Below, piece after piece: positions 25,011-38,000 of a DNA stretch of 64,000 nucleotides. Position 1 is the first letter of the stretch; every line of letters begins with the position of its first letter. The DNA is from Niebla homalea (Eukaryota; Ascomycota; Lecanoromycetes; Lecanorales; Ramalinaceae), in contig JAHGAU010000005.1 of assembly GCA_019925105.1 (NCBI GenBank), positions 1,054,001 to 1,118,000 of the forward strand. Direction: 5' to 3'. The notes beneath the pieces were generated by a model that did no database searches, was not told the origin of the DNA, and was given only the letters and a program-made list of their open reading frames with translations. A program made the position numbers and the translations under genes.

Positions 25011-25237
25011 TATTATACGTATAAACGTATAAGTATAATAAGGTAATATAAATTGAGTATCCTTTATAAAGATAAATTTATTAAAGAAAACTGCAGGATA
25101 TATTTAGTTAATCTGGGATATACGGCCAGGTAATAAGATATATACGTGTCATAAGAGTGTCTTGGCACCGCTCGCATAACGGCTTAGTGACACTCCATGC
25201 CCGCAACACTACCACCATGCCTACACCTAGGCTGACA
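25011..25237 (-). repeat. Right (5') LTR of copia W
   Basis: 227 bp; start mutated to TATTATACG; end CTAGGCTGACA intact; followed by TSD CCTGG. The last 80 bases are unmutated and GC-rich. Confidence 0.92.
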
Positions 25238-25324
25238 CCTGGGTACCGGATTAACCCCGGGTTTGGCCCGGGGTAGGCCCGGTAAGGCCTTTTCTTAAGC
25301 TATTAATAACCCTGAACCCTAATA

Positions 25325-26534
25325 TTACCCCCCCCCCTCAGAAAGGCTCGCTTTCGAGTTTATAAGTACGTTAAAAAATATTTTTTTTAAACTTAAGATT
25401 ACCTTTCTTATCCGTTATTGATTGGCCGGGTAATTAAAGTAAGGTCCGGTTATTACCCAGCTTACCCGTTATTGGCTAACCGGGTAAGTAATATAAAAGT
25501 AATAAATCACTTTATTTACCCGTTATTAATTAACCGGGTAAATAATATAAGAATTACAGGGGTAATATCGTAACGGTGGCCGGATAACTGGTATAAGCAT
25601 ATAGGGGTAGGATCGTGGCGGTAGCCCCTATAATAAGCCCTAAAACGCGATTTCATCCGGGGGGTTCCGGGGTAAATATCGTTTTTATGATTTATCCCTT
25701 TTTTAAAATATTTTTTTAACCTTTTTACCTTATATATTAAATTTATATTAATAAAAAGGCGTGTAATTTATATAAATAAATAATATTAATAATAGTTACT
25801 TTAATAGCTTTAAAGAGCTATAAAGCCGTTTTAAAAGGCTTTTAAACTTAATAAGGACGTAATATAGGGTTTATAATATTAAGTTTTATACTTATAAACA
25901 TCGTTATTTAATTTAGATATTTAGGATAACCCTTAAAGGCTACTTAAAATATAACGATATTAATTGGATCTCCGGGTTATAATCCGGGCTTATCCGGGTA
26001 CTTTTTATAAAAGGCTTTAATTAATCCTTAAATATAAAAGAATTTTTTTATATCGGTATAATATATTAAGATTAGATATTATCCGGGGGTAAATTTACTT
26101 ATTTAATTTTATACTATAGTTTCTATCTTTAACCTGTGCATTAAAAATTAATAATTTCTTTAAGCTCTTATTCCTTAATGCTTTTTTTTATTTATAATAA
26201 CGGGTTTAAAAGGTAAATTAATTTATCCCGGTAAAAATAGTTTTTCTTTAACCGGGATATAGATTAAGTTATTTATATAGAAGGTAAAATAAGCCCGGAA
26301 GGTATTTAAGATATTTAATTTATAAGAAGAATAATATTATTTAAGGATAATATAAAGATTTAAACGTTTATAATAAAGCTTTTTATTAAATTAATTAATT
26401 ATTAAATACTTAACGTTTATATAAACCTTATTATTAATCTTAAACTTTACCTTTTTATATTAATAATTAATTTATTTAAATACTTTATAATAAGCTTTAT
26501 TAACCTTATTATTAATCTTAAACTTTACGTTTTT
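25325..26534 (-). pseudogene. 3' end of gypsy X: polypurine tract and integrase C-terminal region
   Basis: On the minus strand a G10 tract at about 25327-25336 abuts the 3' LTR. Further right, reverse-complement frames give segments such as IPSGLILPSI and NNLIYIPV. These are compatible with the C-terminal end of a gypsy integrase, where a xYxLxLPxxxxIHPVFHVSLL segment precedes a chromodomain. The match is weak, with stops throughout. The gene continues at 32392 after LINE C. Confidence 0.5.
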
Positions 26535-26565
26535 ATATTAATAATTAAATTGAAAACGAGATAGA

Positions 26566-28500
26566 ATGGCGACGAATAAAGGGACCCCAGAGGTCCAAAA
26601 CGATACGTATACGTATAGCTTTAATAATAATAAGGGAAGTATATTAAATACGATAAATAGAAGTGGCATAATGGTTAAGAATAAGGTGGTAAACGGGTAA
26701 ATAACTTATATTAATAGAAACGGCGACGATACGTATAAATAATATAATAATAATAAATTAAATAACGCTTAAAATAAATAAAGGAATTAAAGTCAATAAA
26801 ATACGTATATTAAAGCGCATAAAACGTATAATAATAATACGGAAATAATAAGTAAATAAAAGGGTAAGAAGGCCGGTATAATATTAATAATAAAAAATAT
26901 AAATAAAAGGAAAAAGCAAAAAAATTATAATAAAAGTATTATTAAGGATATATAAAAGGGAAATAAAGCTAATAAAAAGGATAAGACCTTAAAGGATTAA
27001 AAATAAAAAACGGAGATAGTATATCGCTTAATAAGTAAAAACGAAAAGGCAATAGGGGAGGCGGTAAAAACCTTAAAAAGACTTTTTACGGTAAAATAAA
27101 AAGATATTATATTAAAGACTTAACCAATATTATAAATTAAATTAAAAAACGTAAAAGACTTTTATATAAAAGTAAGGGTAAAATTAAGGAAAACGGAATA
27201 TTTACGGGGCTCTTAAAGGGTAGGAATAAAAGCATTAATAAAAAGTAGAGATAACGGCTTAAAATTAAAGGTATAAAGTAAAAATATAAAAATAATAACC
27301 CTTTAAACAAAAAAAAGCTGGGCGATAAAAATAATAAAAAAGGTATTTATAATAAAGAATAAAAGGATAACGGAAAAAAAAGTAATTATATCAAGGAAAA
27401 CAAGGATAATAACGATCCATTTATTTAATAATAAGGAAAGGAATACGGTTATAAAAGTAAATCCGCTATAATTAATAAAGGCTTTTAAAATAACGATAAA
27501 ATTATTAATAGAATAAATTATTATAATATATAAATTATAAAATAAAAATATCCTCCTTAATATAACGTTATTAAAAATAAAAGAAAACTTAAAAAGGTTT
27601 AAAGCTTAAGTTAATAAGGAAGAATATAAGTTAATTAAGGTTTTAAGGTAATTATTTACCGTTATAGTAAATAAGATATATTTATTACGTTTTATAAAAA
27701 CTAAAAAAAAACTATATTAAAGAATTATAAAAAAAAAGAATATAATTTTTTACTTAAAGCTTAAAATCATTAATTATAAACTTCCTTTAATAATAAGGAG
27801 ACTTAATTCTTTAAAACGTATAAAGAAATACTTTACCGTTATATTAAGTATAACGTTAATAAAGATATATAATAACGTCCTAAATAAAAAGATTATTAAA
27901 GGGGATTTCTTAAGATAACTTAATTATAAAATAAAATAACGGATATTTATTAATATTTATTAATATTAAGGTTATAAATATATTATTACGAAATACCTTA
28001 ATATTATAAAATATATAATTTACGTTAAGGGCTATAATACCTATAAGTATATAGAGTTAATAATTAAAAGGCTTATAAAAAGCGTATTTAAATATATTAT
28101 ATATAATAAAGAAAGATATTTAATATAGGATTTTAAGTATATAATAAAAATTAAGGAAATTAAATATAAAGAGACCCGGATAGCTATAAAAATCCAACGG
28201 TATAATATATACGGAATTAATCCAATAGGTTAATTAAAGGTAACCTTAAAACGCGAGCTTAATTAATTAAATAATAAGGGATAAATAACGGTAATAAATA
28301 AAATAAAGAAAAAAAAGCTTTTTATAATCCCGACTTTAAAAGCTGGCCGTTTTACGTCTTTAATAATAATTAGGAAGGTATTAAATTAAAAAACGCTTAA
28401 CTTTAATAAGAAATCCGTAATTTAAACGGATATAAATAAAGGAGCTTTTATAAAGGTTAATATATAATATATTAACGCTTTTAAAAATAATATAATATAA
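26566..28500 (+). pseudogene. ORF1 (gag-like) of LINE C
   Basis: The best preserved ORF1 start in the window. It reads MATNKGTPEVQNDTYTYS and stays open for 44 codons until a RIP stop at about 26698. The conserved start block is shared with LINEs A, B and D. The end is estimated from the start of the endonuclease region. Confidence 0.7.
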
Positions 28501-28539
28501 CGTTTATAATAAGGGAATTAAAATAATAATACCGATATT

Positions 28540-31500
28540 TAAATTTAAAGAAGTTAAAAATATTAATATTATAATAATATAAAAATTACTATATAACCTA
28601 TATATATATTTATTTATTAACCCGGGGGAGGGGTTTTATTTAACCTTTAAGGGGGATAAAATAACCAGAATATATTTCTTTATAAATAAACGGTTTAACG
28701 TAAATAATTAAGATATTATTTATTACGGTAAAAACCTTTATATATTCTATATTATAAGGGAAAAAGACTTAAAGGGCGACCTTAATATTTATAACGTATA
28801 TAACCCGCTATTAATTAATAAAAAAATTTATTTATAATATTATTATTTAAAGAAATCTTAATTATTTTAAGTAAATATATATTACTTAAAAACTTTAATT
28901 TATATTATTATATATAAAATAAGGTAAAACGTATAATAAATTATATTAAATTAAATGATTTATTAATAATTATTATTTAAGTTAACTTCTTATTATTAAT
29001 ATTATAAAAAATTATTACGTAAGAAAGTTGTAAATTTAAAATAACGATTAATTTAATTTTTAATACGGAAAAGGTTACCGGTATAATTATAATATATAAA
29101 CCATAAAAGAACTTAAAATATAACTTAAATTATATATTAATATAAATAACCTTAAATTAAACTATTAATATAACCTTATTATTACCGGTAAGGAAAGCGT
29201 AAAAAATAATTAAAATAATAAAAATTTATATAAAAATAGAGGAAATAATAATATAATTTATAGACCTCCCTTAATTAAATAATAAAGATCGGATTGATTT
29301 TTTTATAAAGTAAATAATAAAAATATTAAATAAAATAATTAATAAAATAATCCCAATAATAAAGTTTTTTTAAAGAATTAAAACTTATTAAAATAAAGGA
29401 TATATAATTATAACCGTAAAAGCGAAAAGGTTAATAAAATAAACTTTTAAGTATAAAAATTAAAAAATACTTAATTAATTAAAGGTTACTTAAATAAAAA
29501 AAAAGAAGATTATTAAGAAAATTAAATAAATATACTTTTAATTTATAATATATAATTTAATAATTTTACTTTATAATATTTAAAAGTTAATAAAGTATAA
29601 TAAAGAATAATATAAAAAATTAAAATTTATTCTTAAATTCCCGCCCCTTAAAAGACCCGATAATATATTAATTAATACCTTTAACGGTAAAATTAAAACC
29701 CTTAAAAGAGCATTTTTCCCTCCTTTATTAAAGGCTAACTTAAACGATATTAATAACGTTATATACTTTAATCCCGTATTAATAAATAAAATAATAATAT
29801 AAGATATAATAATTAAAACGATTAATAAATTAAAGAAGGATAAAGCCCCGGGACTAAATAGGATTTTTAATAAATTTTTAATAATAATAATATTATTATT
29901 TAAAAGGGTTTTTATTTATTTTTTTAAAGTATATTTTAACGTTAATTATTATTTACGTAAATTTAAAAAAGTAAAAACGATTATCTTTAAAAAGTTTATT
30001 AAGCCGGATTATTCTAAGGTAAAGTCTTAGAAACTTATTATATTCCTTTATATATTAAGGAAAACCTTAAAGATAATAATAATAAAAATCCTTAACGATT
30101 ATATAGAAAATTACGGACTTCTTTCCGATTAATAAATAGAAATAAAGAAAAATTAATTAATAGAAATAATCCTTAAAGGATTAATCGATAATATATATAT
30201 AGTATAAAATTATAAAAAGGAATATATTATAAGTCTTTTTTCTTTTAATATTATAAATACCTTTAATAAAATAAATTATTAAAAATTATTATATAACTTA
30301 AGGAAAAAGGAAATATTATTCTTTTTAATTAAGTAAATGAAAAGTTTTTTAAATAACCGAATTACGTTAATTAACTTAAAATAAAAAATAAGCCCAATAA
30401 AGCCCGTTATAATAAGGATTCCTTAAGGATTGCTTATTTCTTTTATATTATTCTTATTTTTTAACGGTTTATTAATTAAAACGCTTATTAAGTTAAAATA
30501 AAAGGTTTAAATTAAAGGCTTTATTAATAACGTTTATTTTTTAACTTATAGTATTTTTATACGTATAAACTATTTAGAATTAAAATAAGCTTATAAAGTT
30601 TATCTTCGGTAAATAAGATTTTACGGGGCTTAATTTATATTATATAAGTATAAGTTTATTTATATAATTAAGAGTTTAAAGCTATATAATATAATAACCA
30701 TAATAAATTTAAATAAAATTATAATAAAGCCGGATAATAATATTAAAATCCTTAATTTTTAAGTAAATAAGAAACTTAATTAAAAGGATTATATAAGAAA
30801 AGTTTTAAAAAAGATAACTTTATAAGAAAAAGGCCTTATTTATCTTATTATATCAATATAAAAAGTTACGTTATAAAAGGCTTAAACTATTTATTAAATT
30901 ATAATAAAATTAATTATAATATACATTATAATTATTTAATATATATTTAAGGGTACTCCGGGACATAAGAAGGAGTTTATTTAAATATTATAAAAAGTTT
31001 AAAATTAATATTTAAGAATAATTAATAATATTTATAAAATAACCTTTATCCCGGTATTAAAGTTTAAGGTTTTTATACCGTTAATTGAGATCTTATTAAA
31101 TTAAATAATTATTTAAATAAAATTAAAAAAATATATATATTTAATTATAATAATAAGAAACAAGCGGATCCGTTAAAATCTTAATAAGTTTTAAGTTAAA
31201 AGGAATAAATTAAAGATATTTATCTTTTTTTTTTTATTAAGATAAAGTAAGAATAAGTTAAAAGGGAAGTTAACTTTACCGGTATTTTAAAGGTTAATTT
31301 AAACGTATATAAATTTTTATTAAACGTAAAAAAAACCGAGATTAAAGGGATTTAAAGAATAAAAGCTATAATAATTATTTTATAAATTATAATAAAATAA
31401 ATTAAACGTTAACGGAAATATAAAGATTTTATATTTTAAGGTCGTTATTATTTAATTTTTAACGATAAAAAGATTATTAATAAATATCTTTACCGTTATA

Positions 31501-32200
31501 ATATTATAAGGAAAGGTAATAATATATTAATAATTTAATTCTAAATAAATAAGAACGGTTTAATTTACTTCCTATTTATTATATATATTAAAAGTTAAAT
31601 AAACGCCGGATATAAGTATAAATAAAGAAAATAAAATACCGTATATATTTTTATCTTTTATTCCTTATTTATAAAGGTTAAATTAAAACTTATTATAAAA
31701 ATTAATACTTATAATTACCGTTAAATATTATTTATAAAGCGAAATATTTAGGTAATTATTAAAGTTATAATATTTACCGGATTATTATTATAGTTTAGTT
31801 TTACTATAGAAATAAATAAAGTTATTAAAGACCTTATAAAAAAGGCCCGTTACCGGTTAAGGAAGAAAAAGAGAAACGGAAACCAATTATATTAATTATA
31901 TAAACCGGAAAATATCTTTTATAATTATAAGGATATAATAATAAACGTTTATTAAAAGTCTTTAAAGAAGTTAACGGCAATAATAATATAAGAAAAATAT
32001 ATATTAAACGCGTAAATATTAATAAAAATATCTAAAAGTATTACGTAAAATTAAGGTAATATAAATATATAAAAGAACGGAAAAACAACGAGCTTAAAGG
32101 CAGCCCCTATAAAAATACGGTCGTAATATTAAAGATTTTCTTAAGGGAGTTAGAATACAAAAAGTATATAAATAGATTACCACTCTTTAAACGGCCGTTA
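28540..32200 (+). pseudogene. ORF2 (endonuclease, reverse transcriptase, C-terminal region) of LINE C
   Basis: Endonuclease segments INPGEGFYLTFKGDKITR and DIIYYGKNLYIF lie at about 28610-28760. RT begins with KKDKAPGLNRIFNKFL at about 29835-29885, and GFINNVYFLTYSIF at about 30515-30560 is the mutated FVDDV palm motif. At about 29075-29110 it carries the undisturbed version of the site into which LINE E inserted in LINE B. All frames are interrupted. Confidence 0.78.
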
Positions 32201-32391
32201 ACATCCTTGACTTAAAGGGATAGAGGGTAAAGGGTAAAGGCCTGGTGGACGCCGGTTTTTACCTTAACGTTATAAGTATTAGGTTTTTGCGGTTATTAGT
32301 AAGGCCAAAAGGCCGCGTATTAAGGAACGCCGGAATTAGCTTAGCTAGATCCGTAGTATAAATCAATCAATCAATCAATATTAATAATTAA

Positions 32392-35016
32392 TTTATTTAA
32401 ATATTTTATTATAAGTTTTATTAAGATTAAAGCGGGCTATATTAAGAATTTTTTATATAATTTTATTAATATTAATAGCTTTTTTAACTTAAAGTTATTT
32501 ACGGGCGGTAATATGTTTAATATTATTAAACTTAAATAATATCCTTAAGTAAAAGCCCTTATTAAGGTAAAAAAGTTTTATCTTAATTAATTAACTTAAG
32601 TTATTATTATCCATAAATTCTATTATTAATAATTATTATATTTAATTATTTTATAAGTAATTTATATAGGTCCGGAGTCCTTATTTTATTTTTTATTTTA
32701 TTTTTTTTATTAATTCTTTTAATTTAATTATTACTTTTAACGTAATAAAAATTAAGGTTTAAGGGTTAATTTTAAGTTAATATAATAAAAAACCCTATAT
32801 TTTATTAATAGATTAAAGGCCGTAATTTAAAATAATATTATCTGGAAAACTATAATACTTAAATACTTCCTTAATAAAGAATTAAGTTATTTCTTTAATG
32901 GAAATTCCTTCCTCTTTAACGTAATAAGAAATATAATATCGGTTTTTAAATAATATATAAATTACGGTAAACATAACGTTTATACCCTTATACTTAAGTA
33001 ATCCGGTAATAAAGTTAACCGAAAAATTAACTTATCTTTATTCCGGGATTTCTAATTAATAAAGTAATCTTACGGGCTTTTATTATAGAGTTTTAAACCG
33101 AAAGTAAATATCATAATTTAAAATATAACGGTTAATATTATCTTATAAAGTAAATTAAAAGAAATACCGGAAAATAAGTTCAATCGTATAATCCCGGCCA
33201 GGGTAATTATTAATTAATTTATTATAAATATACTTTAAAATATCCGTAATAAATAATATTAATACCTATAATTTACCTTTATTAATAAGGATATCGGACC
33301 GAACCTTAATATAGATTAAGGGTACGCCTTAAAAATTGAATAATTCGTCCCCCGTAATTACTTTTTTGAACTTTATTAGGCCTTTATCGGTGCGGTTAAC
33401 TTTACGGATTCCTTCATAAAACCTGAGTTTTTTAGGTATTAAATAAGCTAGTACCGGTACCTTTAAATGAGCTGGTACCGGTGCCTCTTCCCCCTTATTT
33501 AAAGCTAAAACTTCGAGGCGTTTAAAGGGTAAAACAATCTGGAATTAATCCTTAACGCTATTATCGTTATCGTTTTATAATCGATAGCCGGACATTTAAA
33601 TAAGGGTATTAACTTTATTATTTTATTTACCCGGGCGGTAAATAACCTTAAAATTAAACTCAGAAAGGATATTTAAGTATTTAACTTAATATTTAATAAG
33701 TTTTTATTTCTTAATAAAGTACTTTAAAGCTTAATTATTATTAAAAATCCGGAAGGGTTTCTTTATTATTTTTAACTTAAGTTATTAATTCTTTAAGTAT
33801 TAAATAATAACGAAAAGCTCCTTATTATAAATATTATAATTATATTTAACCGGTAATATACTCTTAAAGTAATAAGTTATTAAGTAAAACTCTCCGGCCT
33901 TATTATATTAAAAAAAATACTACTAAAAACGTAATTTAATTAAAAAATCCGTTTTAAGGATCGTTTCTTTATTAAGGTCGTAATGGATTAATACGGGGGC
34001 TATAATAAGGGCTTCCTTAAGTATAATATAAACCTTTTAATATTCCGGGGACTATAAGAATAAAATTCCTTTTTTAATAAGTTTTAAAAGGGGCTTTATT
34101 ACTTTAAAGAATTAAGGGATAACTCTTTAATAAAAGTTATAAAAACCGATAAATCCTTAAAGGTTTTTAAGTTTAATAAGAACCGGCTAATTTTTAATCT
34201 TATTTATTTTATTGAGGTTTACTTTTAACTTATTAATAATAAAAATAAAACTTAAAAATTTAATTTATTATATTTTAAATTTATATTTCCGGATATTTAT
34301 TTATAAATTAACTTTACGTAAACGCTTTAGTATTAAATATATATAACGGGTATATTTTTTAAAAAATAATATTATAAATAATAATATTATTTAAGTAAGC
34401 TTAAATAAAAACAATTAAATAATTAAATAAAATCTTATTTATATATTATTAATATAAGGTAAAGTTATTAATTAAGTTAAAAAATATAACTTTATATTTA
34501 AAAACGCTTAATAAAATAATAAATATCGTAGAGTTTTTTTTTCTCCGGGTATATATAAAGTTTATTAAAAGTTATAATAATATTTAAGCGGATAATTTAC
34601 TTATAATTAATAATTTAAGATAATACCTTTTTAATTAAAAAAATAGGATATTAATTCCTTTTAATAATAACTTAAATACTGTAATAATTTATATATAATC
34701 GTAAGTCGCTATTAAACTTAAAGGTCAAAAAGATAAAGGATTTATAAGGGGCTTTATTAAGTTTAATAAATCCTTTTCTAAGTTTTTAATAATATATTCC
34801 TTTAATTTTTATTAAAGTTTATAATTTAAGAACAGATGAATATAATTCCGGGATAAAATCCCTTTTAAAGTTAAGTTAATTTTATAATTATAATCCCAAT
34901 ATAAAGGTAGCTTATTTATTATTATATAATTAAAGATGTTTTTAAAATTATAATATTTGGCCAGGAAATTAATTATAATCTTGTTTTTAAAGAATTATTT
35001 TTTCCCTAAAAATATT
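32392..35016 (-). pseudogene. RNase H and flanking pol sequence of gypsy X
   Basis: At about 33580-33670 the reverse complement reads FNFKVIYRPGK, then NKVNTLI*MSGYRL. This is the end of gypsy RNase H (FxxxIxYxPGKxNxxADALSRxP). Integrase should follow leftwards, and RT lies to the right, where LINE D interrupts it at 35017. Two GC-rich patches near 33440-33490 repeat GCTGGTACCGGTRCCT. No frame is open over more than a few dozen codons. Confidence 0.65.
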
Positions 35017-35029
35017 TTTATAAGTTATT

Positions 35030-38000
35030 GATTGATTGATTGATTTATATTACGGGTCTAGCTAAGCTAATTCCGGCGTTCTTTAATACGCGGCCTTTTA
35101 GCCTTATTAATAACCGTAAAAACCTAATACTTATAACGTTAAAGTAAAAACCGGCGTTTATTAAGCCTCCACCCTCTATCCTTTAAGGTAGAAAATATTA
35201 ACGGTTATTTAGAAAGTAGTAATTTATTCATATATTTTTTATATTTTAATTCCCTTAAGAAAATCCGTAATATTATAACCGTATCCTTATAAGGGTTATT
35301 CTTAAGTTTATTACTTTTCTATTCCTTTATATATTTATATTACCTTAATCTTATATAATACCTTTAAATATCCTTATTAATATTTATATATTTAATATAT
35401 ATCCTTTTTATATTATTATTGCCGTTAACTCCTTTAAAGACTTTTAATAAGTATTTACTATTATATCTTTATAATTATAGAAAATGCTTTCCGGTTTATA
35501 TAATTAATATAATTGGTTTCCGCTCCTCTTTTTCTTTTTTAATTAATAATAAGCCTTTTTTATAAGGTTTTCGGTAATTTTACTTATCTTTATAGTAAAA
35601 TTAAATTATAATAGTAGTCCGGTAGATATTATAAACTTAACGGTTACCCGGATACTTTACTTTATAAATAATATCTAACAGTAATTATAAATATTAATTT
35701 TTACGATAAATTTTAATTTAATTTCCGTAAATAAGGGATAAGAAATAAATATATATATAGTATCCTATTTTCTTTATCCGTACTTATATTTAATGTTTAT
35801 TTAACCCCGATATATATAATAAATAAGAAGTAAATTAAACCGTTTTTACCCGTCCGGAGTTAAATTATTAATATATTATTACCTTTCTTTATAATATTAT
35901 AATAACGAAGATATTTATTAATAATCTTTTTATTATTAAAAGCTAAATAATAATAACCTTAAGGTATAAAGTCTTTATATTTCCGTTAATACTTAATTTA
36001 TTTTATCGTAATTTATAAAATAATCACTATAGTTTTTATTTTTAAATCCTTTTAATTTTAATTTTTTTACGCTTAACGGGAATTCATATTTATTTAAGTT
36101 AACCTCCGGGATACCATTAAAATTAACCTTTTTTCCGTTTATTCCTACTTTATTTTAATAGGAAAGGAGATAAATATCTTTAGTTTATTCCCTTTAACTT
36201 TAAGCTTATTAAGATTCTAACGGATCCACTTATTTCCTATTATGGTAATTAAATATATATATTTCTTTAACCTTATTTAAGCGATTATTTAATTTAATAA
36301 AACCTTAATTAACGATATAAAAACCTTAGACTTTAATACCGGGATAAAGGTTATTTTATAGGTACCGTTAATTATTCTTAAATATTAATTCTGGACTTTT
36401 TATAATATCTAAATAAGTTTTTTCTTATATCCTAAAGTACTTTTAAGTATATATTAGATAATTACAGCATATATTATAACTGGTTTTATTATAACTTAAT
36501 AGATAATCCGGGCCTTTTATAATGTAACTTTTTATATTAATACGGCGAAATAAATAAAGCCTTTTTCTTATAAAGTTATTTTCTTTTAAACCTTTCTTAT
36601 ATAATCCTTTTAATCGAGCTTCTTATTTATTTAAAGGTTAAGGACTTTAATATTGGTATTTAATTTTACCATAATTTTACTTAAGTTTATTATAGTTATT
36701 ATATTATATAGCCTTAAGCTCTTAATTATATAAATAAGTTTATATTTATACGGCGTAAATTAAGCTTTATAAATTCTTATTTATTAAAAATAAACTTTAT
36801 AGGTTTATTTTAATTCTAAATAGTTTATATATATAAAAATATTATAGGCTAAAAAATAAATATTATTAATAAAGTTTTTAACTTAAACCTTTTATTTTAA
36901 CTTAATAAGTTTTTTAATTAATAAACCGTTAAAAAATAAGAATAATATAGGAGAAATAAGCGATCTTTAAGGAATCCTTATTATAATAGGCTTTATTAAG
37001 CTTATTTTTTATCTTAGGTTAATTAATATAATTTAATTGCTTAAAAAACTTTTTATTTACTTAATTAAGAAGGGTAATATCCTTTTCTTCTTTAAGTTAT
37101 ATAATAATTTTTAATAATTTATTTTATTAAAAGTACTTATAATATTAAGAGAAAGAAGATTTATAATATATTTCTTCCCGTAACCTTATATTATATATAC
37201 GCCGTTAATTAATCTTTTAAGGGCTATTTTTATTAATTGATTTCTCCTTACTTTTATTTATTAATCGGGGAGAAGTCCGTAATTTTCTATATAATTATTA
37301 AGGATCCTTATTATTACCGTTTTTAAGGCCTTCCTTAACATATATAAGAGTATAATAAGTCTATAAGATTTTACCTTAAAGTAATCCGGCTTAATAAATT
37401 TCTTAAGGATAATTATTTTTACCTTTTTAAATTTACGCGGATAATAACCGATATCGAAATATATTTAAAAAAAAGTAAATAAAAACCTTTTTAAAAAATA
37501 AGGTTATTATTATTAAGAATTTATTAAAAATCTTATTTAATTTTAAGGCTTTATCCTTCCTCGGTTTATTAATTACCTTGGTTATTATATTTTATATTAT
37601 TATTTTATTTATTAATATAGGGTTAGGGTACGAAACGTTATTGATATCGTTTAAGTTAATTTTTAATAGAAAAAGAAAAAATGTTCTTTTAAGGATTTTA
37701 ATCTTATTATTAAAGGTATTAATTAATATATTATTAAGTTTTTTTAAGGGGCGGGAATTTAAAAATAAATTTTAATTTCTTATTTTATTCTTTATTATAC
37801 TTTATTAACTTTTAGATATTATAAGGTAAAACCGTTAAGTTATATACCGTAGACTGAAAGTATATTTATTTAATTTTTTAATAATCCTTTTTTTTTTTTT
37901 TTTTAAATAACCCTTAATTAATTAAATATCTTTTAATTCTTATACTTAAAAGTTTATTTAATTAGCTTTTTACCTTTATAATCGCGGTTATATATCCTTT

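Larger units (their letters stand above)
13523..25237 (-). mobile_element. Element W: Ty1/copia, 5.6 kb own sequence, carrying LINE B
   Basis: Both LTRs are 227 bp (13523-13749 and 25011-25237), TGTCA...TGACA. The TSD CCTGG is at 13518-13522 and 25238-25242, and the uninterrupted site is readable at 44138-44142 in the sister LTR of X. The interior without LINE B is 13750-14283 plus 20402-25010, about 5.1 kb, a normal copia length. Protease (23503-23730) and RT (about 21430-21500) motifs read on the minus strand, so the right LTR is the 5' one. Coding frames are destroyed by RIP. Confidence 0.92.
13389..25324 (-). repeat. Left (3') LTR of X, split by copia W
   Basis: Blocks 13389-13522 and 25243-25324 rebuild the 216-bp LTR whose sister is 44010-44224. 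Start TGTTAGAGTG; end CCCTAATA (CCCTGACA in the sister). It includes a strong hairpin ACCCCGGG/CCCGGGGT at about 25253-25273. Confidence 0.9.
26549..32377 (+). mobile_element. LINE C, full-length Tad1-like element
   Basis: 5829 bp. TSD ATATTAATAATTAA (14 bp) at 26535-26548 and 32378-32391. The 5' untranslated region is only 17 bases, before the ATG at 26566. The 3' tail is TCAA repeats at 32362-32378. It belongs to the same subfamily as LINE D, with CCGCGTATTAAGGAACG near the 3' end where LINEs A, B and E have CCGAGTATTAAGGAA. It is inserted in the integrase/RNase H interval of gypsy X. Confidence 0.93.

Noticed and set aside
37578..37775. 65-codon plus-strand open frame starting MVIIFYIIILFIN, resembling a membrane peptide
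   Set aside because: Antisense to ORF2 of LINE D; the hydrophobic look is a product of AT-rich RIP sequence.
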